Below, in pieces: positions 1 to 8,662 of a DNA stretch of 64,000 nt (positions are counted from its first letter, which is position 1; the number at the start of each line of letters is the position of its first letter). The position numbers and the translations under genes were made by a program. Under the pieces are notes generated by a model. The model was not told where the DNA came from, did no database searches, and saw only the letters and a program-made list of their open reading frames with translations. This DNA comes from Parvibaculum sp039973015 (GTDB taxonomy: Bacteria; Pseudomonadota; Alphaproteobacteria; Parvibaculales; Parvibaculaceae), in assembly GCF_039973015.1 (NCBI RefSeq), contig NZ_JBDWLT010000012.1, positions 310,001 through 374,000 of the forward strand, written 5' to 3'.

Positions 1-838
1 GGCCATCGTGAACGGCATCGTCCGCCAGAATACGGAAGTCTCCACGCGCCTCATGACGCCGGAAGATGCGATCGAGGCCGGTGCGCTCGCGCTTTTCGGC
101 GAGAAATATGGCGACGAGGTGCGTGTGCTCGCGATGGGCCTCGACGACACCAAATCCAACGGCACTTACTCGGTCGAGCTTTGCGGCGGTACGCATGTGC
201 GCCGGCTGGGTGACATCGCGATCTTCAAGGTCGTGAGCGAGAGCGCGGTCGCATCGGGTATTCGCCGCATAGAGGCGCTGACGGGGGAGGGTGCGCGGCG
301 CTATCTCGTCGAGCAGGAGCGGACCTTGAAGGAAGCCGCCGGTGCGCTCCGCATTGCGCCGGAGGATCTTCCCTCCCGCGTCGTCTCGCTGATGGAGGAG
401 CGCAAGCGTCTCGAGCGCGAGCTGGCGCAGGCGAAGAAGCAACTCGCCATGGGTGGAGGCAGTGCTGGCGGCGGCACGGAAACGCCGGTCGAGGATCTGG
501 GCGGCGTGAAGCTTCTCGCGAGGAAGCTCGAAGGCGTGAACCCGAAGGATCTGCGTGGCCTTGTCGACGAAGGCAAGAAGAAGATCGGTTCCGGCGTCGT
601 GGTCTATGTCGCGATCTCCGAGGACGGCAAGGGCGCGATTGCGGTGGGCGTCACCGAAGACCTTACCTCGCGCTTCAACGCGGTCGAGCTCGTGAAGGCG
701 GGGGCGGCGGCGATGGGCGGCAAGGGGGGCGGCGGACGGCCCGACATGGCGCAGGCCGGCGGGCCGGAGGCCGCGAAGGCCGATCAGGCGCTTGAAGCGG
801 TTCGCGCCGCGGCCGGGGAACTTGCGGGCGCTGCCTGA
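1..838 (+). CDS. alaS: Alanyl-tRNA synthetase, C-terminal part (5' truncated by window edge)
   Basis: AlaRS charges tRNA-Ala and edits mischarged Ser/Gly-tRNA. The reading frame is open from the first bases, so the catalytic domain lies outside the window. The visible part holds the end of the editing domain, with the zinc-binding motif CGGTHV about 60 residues in. A charged coiled-coil stretch follows, then the DHHA1 (C-Ala) domain with its glycine-rich signature (GGKGGGGRPDMAQAGG) before the stop. The gene converges on icd and the two share a strong hairpin terminator. Identity is secure; only the length is incomplete. Confidence 0.97.
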   Translation, partial: AIVNGIVRQNTEVSTRLMTPEDAIEAGALALFGEKYGDEVRVLAMGLDDTKSNGTYSVELCGGTHVRRLGDIAIFKVVSESAVASGIRRIEALTGEGARRYLVEQERTLKEAAGALRIAPEDLPSRVVSLMEERKRLERELAQAKKQLAMGGGSAGGGTETPVEDLGGVKLLARKLEGVNPKDLRGLVDEGKKKIGSGVVVYVAISEDGKGAIAVGVTEDLTSRFNAVELVKAGAAAMGGKGGGGRPDMAQAGGPEAAKADQALEAVRAAAGELAGAA

Positions 839-860
839 GCGACTTTCGCTGAACAAATGT

Positions 861-887
861 AAAAGGCCCGGCAATGCCGGGCCTTTT
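861..887. terminator. Bidirectional intrinsic terminator between alaS and icd
   Basis: A perfect 12-bp stem (AAAAGGCCCGGC, loop AAT, GCCGGGCCTTTT) carries A and T runs on its two sides. It can therefore terminate both converging genes. Confidence 0.93.
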
Positions 888-908
888 GATTTTAGCGCAG
901 AGCTCGCT

Positions 909-2132
909 TCAGCTTGTTTTCTTGAGGGCCTTTTCGAGGTTCGAGGCGACCTTGTCGAGGAAGCCTTCCGTCGAAAGCCAGGACTGCTCCGAGCCGACGA
1001 GGAGCGCGAGATCCTTCGTCATGTAGCCGCTCTCCACCGTCGAGACGCAGACCTTCTCAAGCTTGTGCGCGAATTCAGCCAGCGCGTCATTGTCGTCGAG
1101 CTTCGCGCGATGCGCGAGGCCGCGCGTCCAGGCGAAGATGGAGGCGATGGAGTTTGTGGAGGTTTCCTCGCCGCGCTGGTGGGCGCGGTAGTGGCGCGTC
1201 ACCGTGCCGTGCGCGGCTTCGGCTTCCATGATGTCGCCATCCGGCGTCAGCAGCACGGAGGTCATGAGGCCGAGCGAACCGAAGCCCTGCGCCACCGAAT
1301 CGGATTGCACGTCGCCGTCGTAGTTCTTGCAGGCCCAGACATAGCCGCCGGACCACTTCATCGCGGAGGCCACCATGTCGTCGATCAGGCGATGCTCGTA
1401 GGTGACTTTCGCGGCTTCAAAGTCGCTCTTGAATTCCTTCTCGTAGATTTCCTGGAAGAGATTCTTGAAGCGGCCGTCATAGGTCTTGAGGATCGTGTTC
1501 TTGGTCGAGAGATAGACCGGGTATTTCCGGTCGAGACCGTATTTCAGGCAGGCGCGCGCAAAGTCGCGGATCGAGTCGTCGAGGTTGTACATGCCCATGG
1601 CGACGCCGCCGCCGGGGAAGTTGAAGATTTCCTCCTCGATCGTATCCTTGCCGTCTTCCGACACCCATTTCATGGTGAGCTTGCCCTTGCCGGGCACGAG
1701 CATGTCGGTGGCCTTGTACTGATCGCCGAAGGCGTGGCGACCGATCACGATCGGTTCCGTCCAGCCCGGCACGAGGCGGGGGATGTTGCGGCAGATGATG
1801 GGCTCGCGAAACACGGTGCCGCCGAGAATGTTGCGGATTGTGCCGTTGGGCGACTTCCACATCTTCTTGAGATGGAATTCCTCGACGCGCGCCTCATCGG
1901 GCGTGATGGTCGCGCATTTCACGCCGACGCCGTGATGCTTGATCGCTTCGGCGGCATCGACCGTCACTTTGTCGTCAGTCTTGTCGCGATGCTCCATGCC
2001 AAGATCGTAGTAATCGATCTTGAGGTCCACATAGGGGAAGATCAGCTTGTCCTTGATCATCTGCCAGATGATCCGGGTCATCTCATCGCCATCGAGATCG
2101 ACCACGGGGTTTGCGACTTGGATCTTCGGCAT
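909..2132 (-). CDS. icd: NADP-dependent isocitrate dehydrogenase
   Basis: This 407-aa TCA-cycle enzyme converts isocitrate to 2-oxoglutarate and CO2 and makes NADPH. It belongs to the homodimeric eukaryote-like type (about 405 aa). The substrate-binding stretch KSPNGTIRN (about 93-101) is followed by GGTVFREP. The acidic metal-binding region is near 250-275 (IDDMVASAMKW, CKNYDGDVQSD). The ATG at 2132 is chosen because the protein then begins MPKIQVANPVVDLDGDEMTR as in the family, with AAGGA just upstream. The upstream in-frame extension has no family-like sequence. The gene stands alone, and the gap to trmJ must hold both divergent promoters. Confidence 0.97.
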   Translation of the reverse strand: MPKIQVANPVVDLDGDEMTRIIWQMIKDKLIFPYVDLKIDYYDLGMEHRDKTDDKVTVDAAEAIKHHGVGVKCATITPDEARVEEFHLKKMWKSPNGTIRNILGGTVFREPIICRNIPRLVPGWTEPIVIGRHAFGDQYKATDMLVPGKGKLTMKWVSEDGKDTIEEEIFNFPGGGVAMGMYNLDDSIRDFARACLKYGLDRKYPVYLSTKNTILKTYDGRFKNLFQEIYEKEFKSDFEAAKVTYEHRLIDDMVASAMKWSGGYVWACKNYDGDVQSDSVAQGFGSLGLMTSVLLTPDGDIMEAEAAHGTVTRHYRAHQRGEETSTNSIASIFAWTRGLAHRAKLDDNDALAEFAHKLEKVCVSTVESGYMTKDLALLVGSEQSWLSTEGFLDKVASNLEKALKKTS

Positions 2133-2321
2133 GGGGGGTCCTTCGACAGGTGACATACAGGCTCGGGCGGCAGGCCGCGGGATACGCAGGGGGCAACAGG
2201 GCGCTGCGCGGGGCCGGGAACTGGCCCACATCCCTATAACATTGCGCGCCGATTGATTAAAGACAGGCAATCGCTTATTGAGCGCGCGTCAGGATTACAC
2301 CACCCGAATTGACGGAGCGGC

Positions 2322-3110
2322 ATGGCCGGAACCGACCATACAAAAAAAGAGCATGACCCGGCGTCGCCGTGTCCTGCCGTCATTCTCGTTGCCCCCCAGC
2401 TTGGCGAGAATATTGGCACGGCGGCGCGCGCCATGCTCAATTTTGGCCTTACGGATCTCAGAATCGTGCGCCCGCGCGATGGCTGGCCGAATGAGCGCGC
2501 CCGCGCGGCGGCCTCTGGCGCCGATATTGTGATCGACGGCGCAAAGCTCTTCGACCGGACGGAAGACGCGGTCGCCGGTCTCGATTATGTCATCGCGACG
2601 ACAGCGCGAGCCCGCGACATGGTGAAGCCGATTTTCACGCCTTCGGCGGCAGCAGGGCGCATGCGCGAGGTTTTCGCGGAAGAAGGCCGGGCGGGGCTCC
2701 TTTTCGGGCCGGAACGCACGGGCCTTGAAAATGACGACATCGCGCTGGCCGACGCGCTCATGATGGTGCCGGTAAACCCGGCCTTTGCCTCGCTCAATCT
2801 CGCGCAATGCGTGCTCCTCATGTCCTATGAGTGGCACAAGGCCGGTGACGCGACGCCGGAAACGCGCATCGAGTATCAGCAGACGCGGCCGGCGAAGAAG
2901 GAAGAGCTTTTGGGCTTCTTCGAGCATCTTGAAGGGGAACTCGACAGATTCGGGTTCCTGAAGCCGCCGGAGAAGCGGCCTTCCATGATCCGCAACCTGC
3001 GCAACATGTTCCAGCGTGCAGGCCTCACCGAGCAGGAAGTGCGCACGCTCCGGGGCGTTGTCGCCTCTCTGACGAGGCGCTATCCGAAGGGCGAGGGGCC
3101 GCCGGAATAG
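2322..3110 (+). CDS. trmJ: TrmJ-type SpoU RNA 2'-O-methyltransferase
   Basis: This 262-aa knotted SPOUT enzyme is expected to methylate the 2'-OH of C/U32 in tRNA anticodon loops using SAM. The three SpoU motifs are present: motif 1 NIGTAAR (about 30-36, invariant N and R), motif 2 FGPERTGL (128-135) and motif 3 NPAFASLNLAQ (152-162). A roughly 80-residue alpha-helical C-terminal extension is typical of TrmJ. It starts at ATG 2322, divergent from icd, with rpsD downstream on the same strand. The family is certain; the precise RNA position is inferred from family membership. Confidence 0.9.
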   Translation: MAGTDHTKKEHDPASPCPAVILVAPQLGENIGTAARAMLNFGLTDLRIVRPRDGWPNERARAAASGADIVIDGAKLFDRTEDAVAGLDYVIATTARARDMVKPIFTPSAAAGRMREVFAEEGRAGLLFGPERTGLENDDIALADALMMVPVNPAFASLNLAQCVLLMSYEWHKAGDATPETRIEYQQTRPAKKEELLGFFEHLEGELDRFGFLKPPEKRPSMIRNLRNMFQRAGLTEQEVRTLRGVVASLTRRYPKGEGPPE

Positions 3111-3126
3111 GCGTTTGCGGAGGGGT

Positions 3127-3155
3127 TTGACACCCCCGGCCCCCCGGGCTACAAC
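3127..3155 (+). promoter_or_regulatory. Candidate sigma-70 promoter for rpsD
   Basis: TTGACA (3127-3132) and TACAAC (3150-3155) are separated by 17 bp, upstream of rpsD. If used, it leaves a leader of about 170 nt. The GC-rich spacer is unusual, so confidence is low. Confidence 0.35.
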
Positions 3156-3331
3156 CCGCCTCGAATACGGGCTCCGCCATTCCTTGTGAATGGGGCGGGG
3201 CCCGGTTTCATTAGATACGCACCCGTGGGAAAGGCGACGCTTGTAGCCTGCCCCTGTCGGCCCCGACCCGGAGAACGGGAGAGGGTAAAGGAGGGCGCGT
3301 TTCCTTAAATTTTTGACCCAAGGAAACCGCG

Positions 3332-3952
3332 ATGACAAAGCGCCAGGAGTCCAAGTACAAAATCGACCGCCGGATGGGCGAAAACATCTGGGGTCGCCCG
3401 AAGAGCCCGGTCAACCGCCGCGAATACGGTCCCGGCCAGCACGGACAGCGCCGCAAGGGCAAGCTCTCCGACTTTGGCGTCCAGCTCCGCGCCAAGCAGA
3501 AGCTCAAGGGTTTCTACGGCAACATTTCCGAGAAGCAGTTCCGCGGCATCTACAAGGAGGCCGAGCGCCTGAAGGGCGATACGGGCGAGCTTCTGATCGG
3601 CCTGCTCGAGCGCCGTCTCGATGCGGTTGTCTACCGCGCCAAGTTCGTGCCGACCGTCTTCGCCGCCCGCCAGTTCGTGGGCCACGGTCATGTGCTCGTG
3701 AACGGCAAGCGCGTCAACGTGCCGAGCTACCGTGTGCGTGAAGGCGACGTCATCGAGGTTCGCGAGAAGTCGAAGCAGCTCGGTCTCGTTCTCGAAGCCT
3801 CGCAGAGCGCCGAGCGCGACACGCCTGATTATCTCGACATCGATCACGACAAGATGGTCGCGAAGTTCGTTCGTACGCCGGCTTTCGCCGATGTGCCTTA
3901 CGCGGCTCGTATGGAACCGAACCTCGTCATCGAATATTACTCGCGCAGCTAG
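3332..3952 (+). CDS. rpsD: 30S ribosomal protein S4
   Basis: S4 is a primary 16S rRNA-binding protein that nucleates 30S body assembly, and in other bacteria it can repress its own synthesis. The 206-aa product has the standard length. The N-terminal domain carries NIWGRPKSPVNRREYGPGQHG and the S4 RNA-binding fold is near residues 95-155 (LERRLDAVVYRAKF, RQFVGHGHVLVNGKRVN). AAGGAAAC lies just before the ATG. As in many alphaproteobacteria it is alone rather than in the alpha operon. The last 20 bp of the gene and its stop region are tandemly duplicated downstream. Confidence 0.98.
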   Translation: MTKRQESKYKIDRRMGENIWGRPKSPVNRREYGPGQHGQRRKGKLSDFGVQLRAKQKLKGFYGNISEKQFRGIYKEAERLKGDTGELLIGLLERRLDAVVYRAKFVPTVFAARQFVGHGHVLVNGKRVNVPSYRVREGDVIEVREKSKQLGLVLEASQSAERDTPDYLDIDHDKMVAKFVRTPAFADVPYAARMEPNLVIEYYSRS

Positions 3953-4000
3953 TCGCAGCGCGGCACGGGGAATATTCCTCGCGCAGCCAGTCGCAGCGCG
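3932..4000 (+). repeat. Tandem duplication of the rpsD 3' end
   Basis: Bases 3932-3962 (end of rpsD with its TAG stop) recur at 3970-4000 with 2 differences in 31, a period of 38 bp. In the second copy the TAG has become CAG. The copy lies after the stop and before the terminator, so it is untranslated. Confidence 0.9.
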
Positions 4001-4013
4001 ACAATGGAACAAG

Positions 4014-4043
4014 AAAAGGCCGCTCGAAAGAGCGGCCTTTTTT
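4014..4043. terminator. Bidirectional terminator between rpsD and grxD
   Basis: A perfect 12-bp stem AAAAGGCCGCTC/GAGCGGCCTTTT with a GAAA tetraloop is followed by extra T residues. It sits between two convergent genes. Confidence 0.95.
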
Positions 4044-4119
4044 GTCGTTTGCTATTTGTTGTTCGCCGTCGCTTTGTCAGGTGCCGTTTTGTCCGGCCTG
4101 GCTTGCTCGGAGAGGGGCG

Positions 4120-4458
4120 TCAAGCCGCCTGTGTCTCGATACCTTTCTGCGCAAGAAAGTCGCGCAGCTCGCCCTGCTCGAACATCTCGCGGACGATATC
4201 GCAGCCGCCGACAAATTCACCCTTCACATAGAGCTGCGGGATGGTCGGCCATTCGGAGAATTCCTTGATGCCCTGGCGGATGTCGTCATCCTCCAGCACA
4301 TTGATGCCCTTGAAGGGCACACCGAGATAGGTCAGCACCTGCACGACGGCATTCGAAAAGCCGCATTGCGGAAAGACGGGCGTGCCCTTCATGAAGAGCA
4401 CGATGTCCTCGCTCGACACTTCGTTCTTGATGCGGTCGATAACCGGGTTGTCGCTCAT
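4120..4458 (-). CDS. grxD: Monothiol glutaredoxin Grx4/GrxD
   Basis: This 112-aa monothiol glutaredoxin carries the CGFS active site at residues 32-35 and the glutathione-binding segment WPTIPQLYV (about 72-80). In the family it carries [2Fe-2S] clusters bridged with glutathione and forms hetero-complexes with BolA. ATG 4458 is used because the protein then starts MSDNPVIDRI like its homologues. bolA lies immediately upstream on the same strand with a 31-bp gap, so the two functional partners are probably co-transcribed. Confidence 0.96.
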   Translation of the reverse strand: MSDNPVIDRIKNEVSSEDIVLFMKGTPVFPQCGFSNAVVQVLTYLGVPFKGINVLEDDDIRQGIKEFSEWPTIPQLYVKGEFVGGCDIVREMFEQGELRDFLAQKGIETQAA

Positions 4459-4489
4459 AATTCTGCTCCTCTCCGCCTCGTTGGGCGGG

Positions 4490-4726
4490 TCAATCCTGCG
4501 GTGCGCTCGTCTGCAGCGCCAATGCATGTAACTCGTTGCCCATACCGCCCTTCAGCGCGGCATAGACCAGCTGGTGCTGTTGCACCCTCGTCTTGCCCTT
4601 GAAGGAAGCGGAGACGACATTCGCGGCATAGTGGTCGCCATCGCCTGCCAGATCGCGGATATCGACCACGGCATCGGGAATCGCTTCCTTGATGAGGCTT
4701 TCAATTTCCGATGCCGTCATGGCCAT
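4490..4726 (-). CDS. bolA: BolA family protein
   Basis: This short BolA protein (78 aa) has the class II KH-like fold and the conserved stretch RVQQHQLVYAAL, which contains the His used for Fe-S/glutaredoxin binding. The start at 4726 is chosen because GGGGAGAA lies about 7 nt upstream; ATG 4720 two codons further in is possible. It precedes grxD in the same operon and its start is about 20 bp from the end of purL, so readthrough from the purine genes is possible. The role in Fe-S trafficking is inferred from the family and the grxD pairing. Confidence 0.93.
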   Translation of the reverse strand: MAMTASEIESLIKEAIPDAVVDIRDLAGDGDHYAANVVSASFKGKTRVQQHQLVYAALKGGMGNELHALALQTSAPQD

Positions 4727-4745
4727 GCCGCGTTCTCCCCGACCG

Positions 4746-6965
4746 TCAAAGCTCGGCGCCTGCCGCCATATAGGCGGGCAGCCAGCCTTCATGGGCTTCT
4801 TTCATACCTGTCAATGATATGGGAACGCCACCATCGAGTGTCAATTCATGGCCTCCCGTGGTGCCGATACGGGCGGCAGGCACACCGGTTTCACGCGCGC
4901 GGGCGATGAAGGCATCCGCCTCTGCCTCGGCGAGGGTCACGAGGTAGCGGGCCTGATCTTCGCCAAAAGCCCAGCAATGCAGCGGCAGGTCCGTTTGCGG
5001 CTTCAGGCTCACGCCGATGCCGCCCGCCATCGCCATTTCGGCGGCGGCGACAAGGATGCCGCCATCCGAAACGTCATGGACGGCGGTCAGGTTTCCGGCC
5101 CGGATTTCCCCGCGTACGAAATCGCCATTGCGGCGCTCAAGGCCAAGATCGACGGGCGGGGGGGCACTGGCGTCGTCGCGCTTGCCCACGATGTCGCGCA
5201 GGTAGATCGACTGACCAAGGTGGCCCTTCGTTTCGCCAATGACGATGAGCGCCTCTTTCTCCGCCTTGAAAGCGATGGTGGCGCGCTTCTCATAGTCCGG
5301 CAGCAGGCCGACAGCGCCAATGGCGGGAGTGGGCAGGATGCCCTTGCCGTTGGTCTCGTTGTAGAGCGACACGTTGCCGGAGACGACGGGGAAGTCCAGC
5401 GCGCGGCAGGCTTCGCCGATGCCTTCGATGCAGCCGACGAACTGCCCCATGATCTCGGGTTTTTCGGGGTTGCCGAAATTCAGGTTGTCGGTGACGGCGA
5501 GCGGTTCCGCGCCGACGGCCGTCAGGTTGCGCCAGCATTCTGCGACCGCCTGCTTGCCGCCTTCCACAGGGTCGGCCGCGCAATAGCGGGGCGAGACGTC
5601 GAGCGAGAAGGCGAGGCCCTTGGGCCCGTTCTCGACACGGATCACGGCGGCATCGCCGCCCGGTCCGATTGCCGTATTGCCCTGGATGAGATGGTCGTAT
5701 TGCTCCCAGATCCAGCGGCGCGAGCACATGTCGGGCAGGGCCAGGATTTTCGTCAGCACTTCGCCGAGATCGTTCGGCGCGGCGACATCGGCCGGCGCCA
5801 GTTGTTTCGGCTTTGCCGTCTTCACGAAGGGCCGGTCATATTCCGGTGCCTGATCGCCCAGTTCCTTGATCGGCAGGTCCGCCATGATGTCGCCGTGGCG
5901 GCTTACGCGGAAACGCAGATCGTCGGTTGTCTTGCCGACCACCGCGAAGTCGAGGCCCCATTTCACGAAGATCGCCTCGGCGTCCTTTTCGCGCGCCGGG
6001 TCGAGCACCATGAGCATCCGTTCCTGGCTTTCCGACAGCATCATTTCGTAAGCTGTCATGCCTTCTTCGCGGCAGGGCACCTTGTCGAGATCGAGTTCGA
6101 CGCCGAGCCCGCCCTTCGCGCCCATTTCGACGGCGGAGCAGGTGAGGCCTGCTGCGCCCATGTCCTGAATGGCGATGACGGCGCCCGATGCCATCAGCTC
6201 AAGGCAGGCTTCGAGCAGCAGCTTTTCGGAGAAGGGATCGCCGATCTGGACGGTCGGGCGCTTCTCCTCGGAATCCTCGCCGAATTCCGCCGAGGCCATG
6301 GTCGCGCCGTGGATGCCGTCGCGTCCCGTCTTCGAGCCCAGATAGACGAGGGGGAGGCCGACGCCTTTCGCTTCCGAATAGAAAATCTTGTCGGTATCGG
6401 CGAGCCCCGCCGCGAAAGCGTTCACCAGGCAATTGCCGTTGTAGCTCGGGTCGAAATTCACTTCGCCGCCGATGGTCGGCACACCGAAGGAATTGCCATA
6501 GCCGCCAATGCCCGCAACGACGCCGGATACGATGTGCCGTGTGCGCGGATGGTCGGGCTCTCCGAAGCGCAGCGCGTTGAGTGCCGCGACGGGGCGCGCG
6601 CCCATGGTGAAGACGTCGCGCAGGATACCGCCCACGCCTGTCGCTGCGCCTTCATGGGGCTCGATGTAGGAGGGGTGGTTGTGGCTTTCCATCTTGAAGA
6701 TGATCGCCTGTCCGTCGCCGATGTCGACGACGCCTGCATTTTCGCCCGGCCCGCAGATGACGCGGGGGCCCGTTGTCGGCAGCGTGCGCAGCCATTTCTT
6801 CGAGGATTTGTAGGAGCAATGCTCGTTCCACATCGCCGAAAAGATACCGAGCTCGGTCAGCGTCGGTTCGCGGCCGATGAGATCGAGAATGCGCTGATAC
6901 TCGTCGGGCTTCAGGCCGTGTTCGGCGACAAGCTCCGGGGTGATCCTGACATCGTTCGGTATCAC
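4746..6965 (-). CDS. purL: Phosphoribosylformylglycinamidine synthase subunit PurL
   Basis: PurL is the ATP-dependent synthase subunit that converts FGAR to FGAM in step 4 of purine synthesis. At 739 aa it is the small form, which needs separate PurQ (glutaminase) and PurS subunits; both lie directly upstream. Motifs seen are NEHCSY (47-52), GPGENAG (72-78) and the ATP/Mg site MESHNHPS (92-99). The gene starts with GTG at 6965, whose bases overlap the purQ TGA stop as GTGA. This suggests translational coupling. Confidence 0.98.
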   Translation of the reverse strand: MIPNDVRITPELVAEHGLKPDEYQRILDLIGREPTLTELGIFSAMWNEHCSYKSSKKWLRTLPTTGPRVICGPGENAGVVDIGDGQAIIFKMESHNHPSYIEPHEGAATGVGGILRDVFTMGARPVAALNALRFGEPDHPRTRHIVSGVVAGIGGYGNSFGVPTIGGEVNFDPSYNGNCLVNAFAAGLADTDKIFYSEAKGVGLPLVYLGSKTGRDGIHGATMASAEFGEDSEEKRPTVQIGDPFSEKLLLEACLELMASGAVIAIQDMGAAGLTCSAVEMGAKGGLGVELDLDKVPCREEGMTAYEMMLSESQERMLMVLDPAREKDAEAIFVKWGLDFAVVGKTTDDLRFRVSRHGDIMADLPIKELGDQAPEYDRPFVKTAKPKQLAPADVAAPNDLGEVLTKILALPDMCSRRWIWEQYDHLIQGNTAIGPGGDAAVIRVENGPKGLAFSLDVSPRYCAADPVEGGKQAVAECWRNLTAVGAEPLAVTDNLNFGNPEKPEIMGQFVGCIEGIGEACRALDFPVVSGNVSLYNETNGKGILPTPAIGAVGLLPDYEKRATIAFKAEKEALIVIGETKGHLGQSIYLRDIVGKRDDASAPPPVDLGLERRNGDFVRGEIRAGNLTAVHDVSDGGILVAAAEMAMAGGIGVSLKPQTDLPLHCWAFGEDQARYLVTLAEAEADAFIARARETGVPAARIGTTGGHELTLDGGVPISLTGMKEAHEGWLPAYMAAGAEL

Positions 6966-7636
6966 GCCACAGCCTCCAGCACGCTTTCAAAAAGGGCGCG
7001 TCCGTCGGTTGCGCCGTTCAGCGGTTCGATCATGTTTTCGGGATGCGGCATCATGCCGAAGACGTTGCCGCGCTCGTTCAGGATGCCCGCGATGTCGTTC
7101 AGCGAACCGTTCGGGTTCGTGCCTTCCGCGTAACGCAGGCCCACCCGGTTTTCGCCTTCGAGGCGCTTCAGCGTTTCGGGATCCGTAAAGTAGTTGCCGT
7201 CGCCATGCGCGACAGGGCAGCGCCAGACCTCGCCCTGCCTGTATTTGCGCGTGAAGTCCGTATCGGCATTGGTGACTTCGAGCTTCACTTCCTTGCAGAC
7301 GAATTTGAGACCTGCATTGCGCATCAATACGCCGGGCAGCAGGCCTGCCTCGCAGAGGATCTGGAACCCGTTACAGATACCGAGGACGCGCACACCCTTG
7401 TCCGCCGCCTTCGCGATGGCTGGCATGATGCGCCCGCGCGCGGCGATGGCGCCGGTGCGCAGATAGTCGCCATAGGAAAAGCCGCCACAGAGCACCACGA
7501 GGTCGAGATCGGGCAGCTCGGTTTCGGCATGCCAGATAGGCACGGGCTTCGTGCCGGTGATCTCGTCGAGCGCGCGAAGCATATCGCGCTCGCGGTTCGA
7601 TCCTGGAAAGACGACGACGCCGGACTTCATGCTCAC
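6962..7636 (-). CDS. purQ: Phosphoribosylformylglycinamidine synthase subunit PurQ
   Basis: PurQ is the class I glutamine amidotransferase that releases ammonia for PurL. The 224-aa protein has the nucleophile Cys in GICNGFQ (about residues 86-92) and the His-Glu pair in MMPHPEN near the C-terminus. The GTG at 7636 overlaps the purS stop as GTGA, the same arrangement as at the purQ-purL junction; ATG 7630 two codons inside is an alternative. Overlapping junctions on both sides fit equimolar production of the complex. Confidence 0.98.
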   Translation of the reverse strand: MSMKSGVVVFPGSNRERDMLRALDEITGTKPVPIWHAETELPDLDLVVLCGGFSYGDYLRTGAIAARGRIMPAIAKAADKGVRVLGICNGFQILCEAGLLPGVLMRNAGLKFVCKEVKLEVTNADTDFTRKYRQGEVWRCPVAHGDGNYFTDPETLKRLEGENRVGLRYAEGTNPNGSLNDIAGILNERGNVFGMMPHPENMIEPLNGATDGRALFESVLEAVA

Positions 7637-7878
7637 TGCTCGTCGATCTCCACAGCGTAGTTTTCAATGACCGTGTTCGCGAGGAGCTTCTTGCTCATCT
7701 CGTCGATCGCGGCGCGCGCTTTCGCCGGGTCGGTTTCTGCGAGTTCGACCTCGAAGAACTTGCCCTGACGCACACTTTCAATTCCAGAGAAACCGAGAGA
7801 GCCGAGGGCTCCCTCGATCGCCTTGCCCTGCGGGTCGAGAACGCCGTTCTTCAGCGTGACCTTGATACGCGCCTTCAT
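7633..7878 (-). CDS. purS: Phosphoribosylformylglycinamidine synthase subunit PurS
   Basis: PurS (81 aa) is the small structural subunit that bridges PurQ and PurL. The sequence MKARIKVTLKNGVLDPQGKA and the GxxxxxRQGKFFEVEL region match the family along its full length. It overlaps purQ by 4 bp and lies 22 bp downstream of purC, giving the order purC-purS-purQ-purL on the minus strand. Confidence 0.97.
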   Translation of the reverse strand: MKARIKVTLKNGVLDPQGKAIEGALGSLGFSGIESVRQGKFFEVELAETDPAKARAAIDEMSKKLLANTVIENYAVEIDEQ

Positions 7879-7900
7879 GCTTCCTTGCCTTTAGCGTGTC

Positions 7901-8662
7901 TTATTTCACCAGCGTGGGGCCGCGGCGCTTCGGCTCGTTTTCCACGAGCACACCGAGCCGCCGCGCGACTTCCTGATAGGCTTCGACGAGGCCGCCCATG
8001 TCGCGGCGGAAACGGTCCTTGTCGAGTTTGTCGTTCGTCCGCGTATCCCAGAGGCGGCAGCAATCGGGGCTGATTTCGTCCGCCAGAACCACGCGCACCA
8101 TGTCACCTTCATAGAGGCGGCCGAACTCGACCTTGAAGTCGACAAGGCGGATGCCGATGCCGAGGAAGAGGCCGGTCAGGAAGTCGTTGATGCGCAATGC
8201 GAGCGCCATCATGTCGTCGATTTCCTGCGGGGTGGCCCAGCCGAAAGCCGTGATGTGCTCTTCGGAGACCATCGGGTCGTGCAGTTCGTCGTTCTTGTAG
8301 TAGAACTCGATGATCGAGCGGGGGAGCATCGTGCCTTCTTCGATGCCGAGCCGCTTGGAGAGCGAGCCCGCCGCCACGTTGCGCACGACGACCTCGCAAG
8401 GGATGATCTCGACCTCGCGGATCAGCTGCTCGCGCATATTGAGCGAGCGGATGAAATGCGTCGGTACGCCAACCTCGTTCAGCCGCGTGAAGATAAACTC
8501 GGAAATGCGGTTGTTGAGGACGCCCTTGCCCTCGATGGTGGCGCGCTTGGTTGCGTCGAAGGCGGTCGCTTCGTCTTTGAAATGCTGGATGAGCGTGCCC
8601 GGCTCCGGGCCTTCATACAGCACCTTGGCCTTGCCTTCATAAACGCGTCTGCGCCGGCTCAT
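7901..8662 (-). CDS. purC: SAICAR synthetase
   Basis: PurC ligates aspartate to CAIR using ATP in purine synthesis. The 253-aa protein has the typical beginning RRVYEGKAKVLYEG, the conserved VVVRNVAAGSLSKRLG, and VDFKVEFGR followed by LADEISPDCCRLWD near the C-terminus. ATG 8662 is the family-consistent start; the upstream in-frame extension is unlike any PurC. It heads the purCSQL run, so the promoter is expected in the 360-bp gap before the zeta-subunit gene on the other strand. Confidence 0.98.
   Translation of the reverse strand: MSRRRRVYEGKAKVLYEGPEPGTLIQHFKDEATAFDATKRATIEGKGVLNNRISEFIFTRLNEVGVPTHFIRSLNMREQLIREVEIIPCEVVVRNVAAGSLSKRLGIEEGTMLPRSIIEFYYKNDELHDPMVSEEHITAFGWATPQEIDDMMALALRINDFLTGLFLGIGIRLVDFKVEFGRLYEGDMVRVVLADEISPDCCRLWDTRTNDKLDKDRFRRDMGGLVEAYQEVARRLGVLVENEPKRRGPTLVK

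Noticed and set aside
792..2153. Long plus-strand open frame opposite icd
   Set aside because: It is entirely antisense to icd, has no domain pattern, and overlaps the terminator.
4848..7133. Long open frame on the plus strand opposite purL/purQ
   Set aside because: It is the antisense shadow of the well-supported purL and purQ genes and has no recognisable domains.
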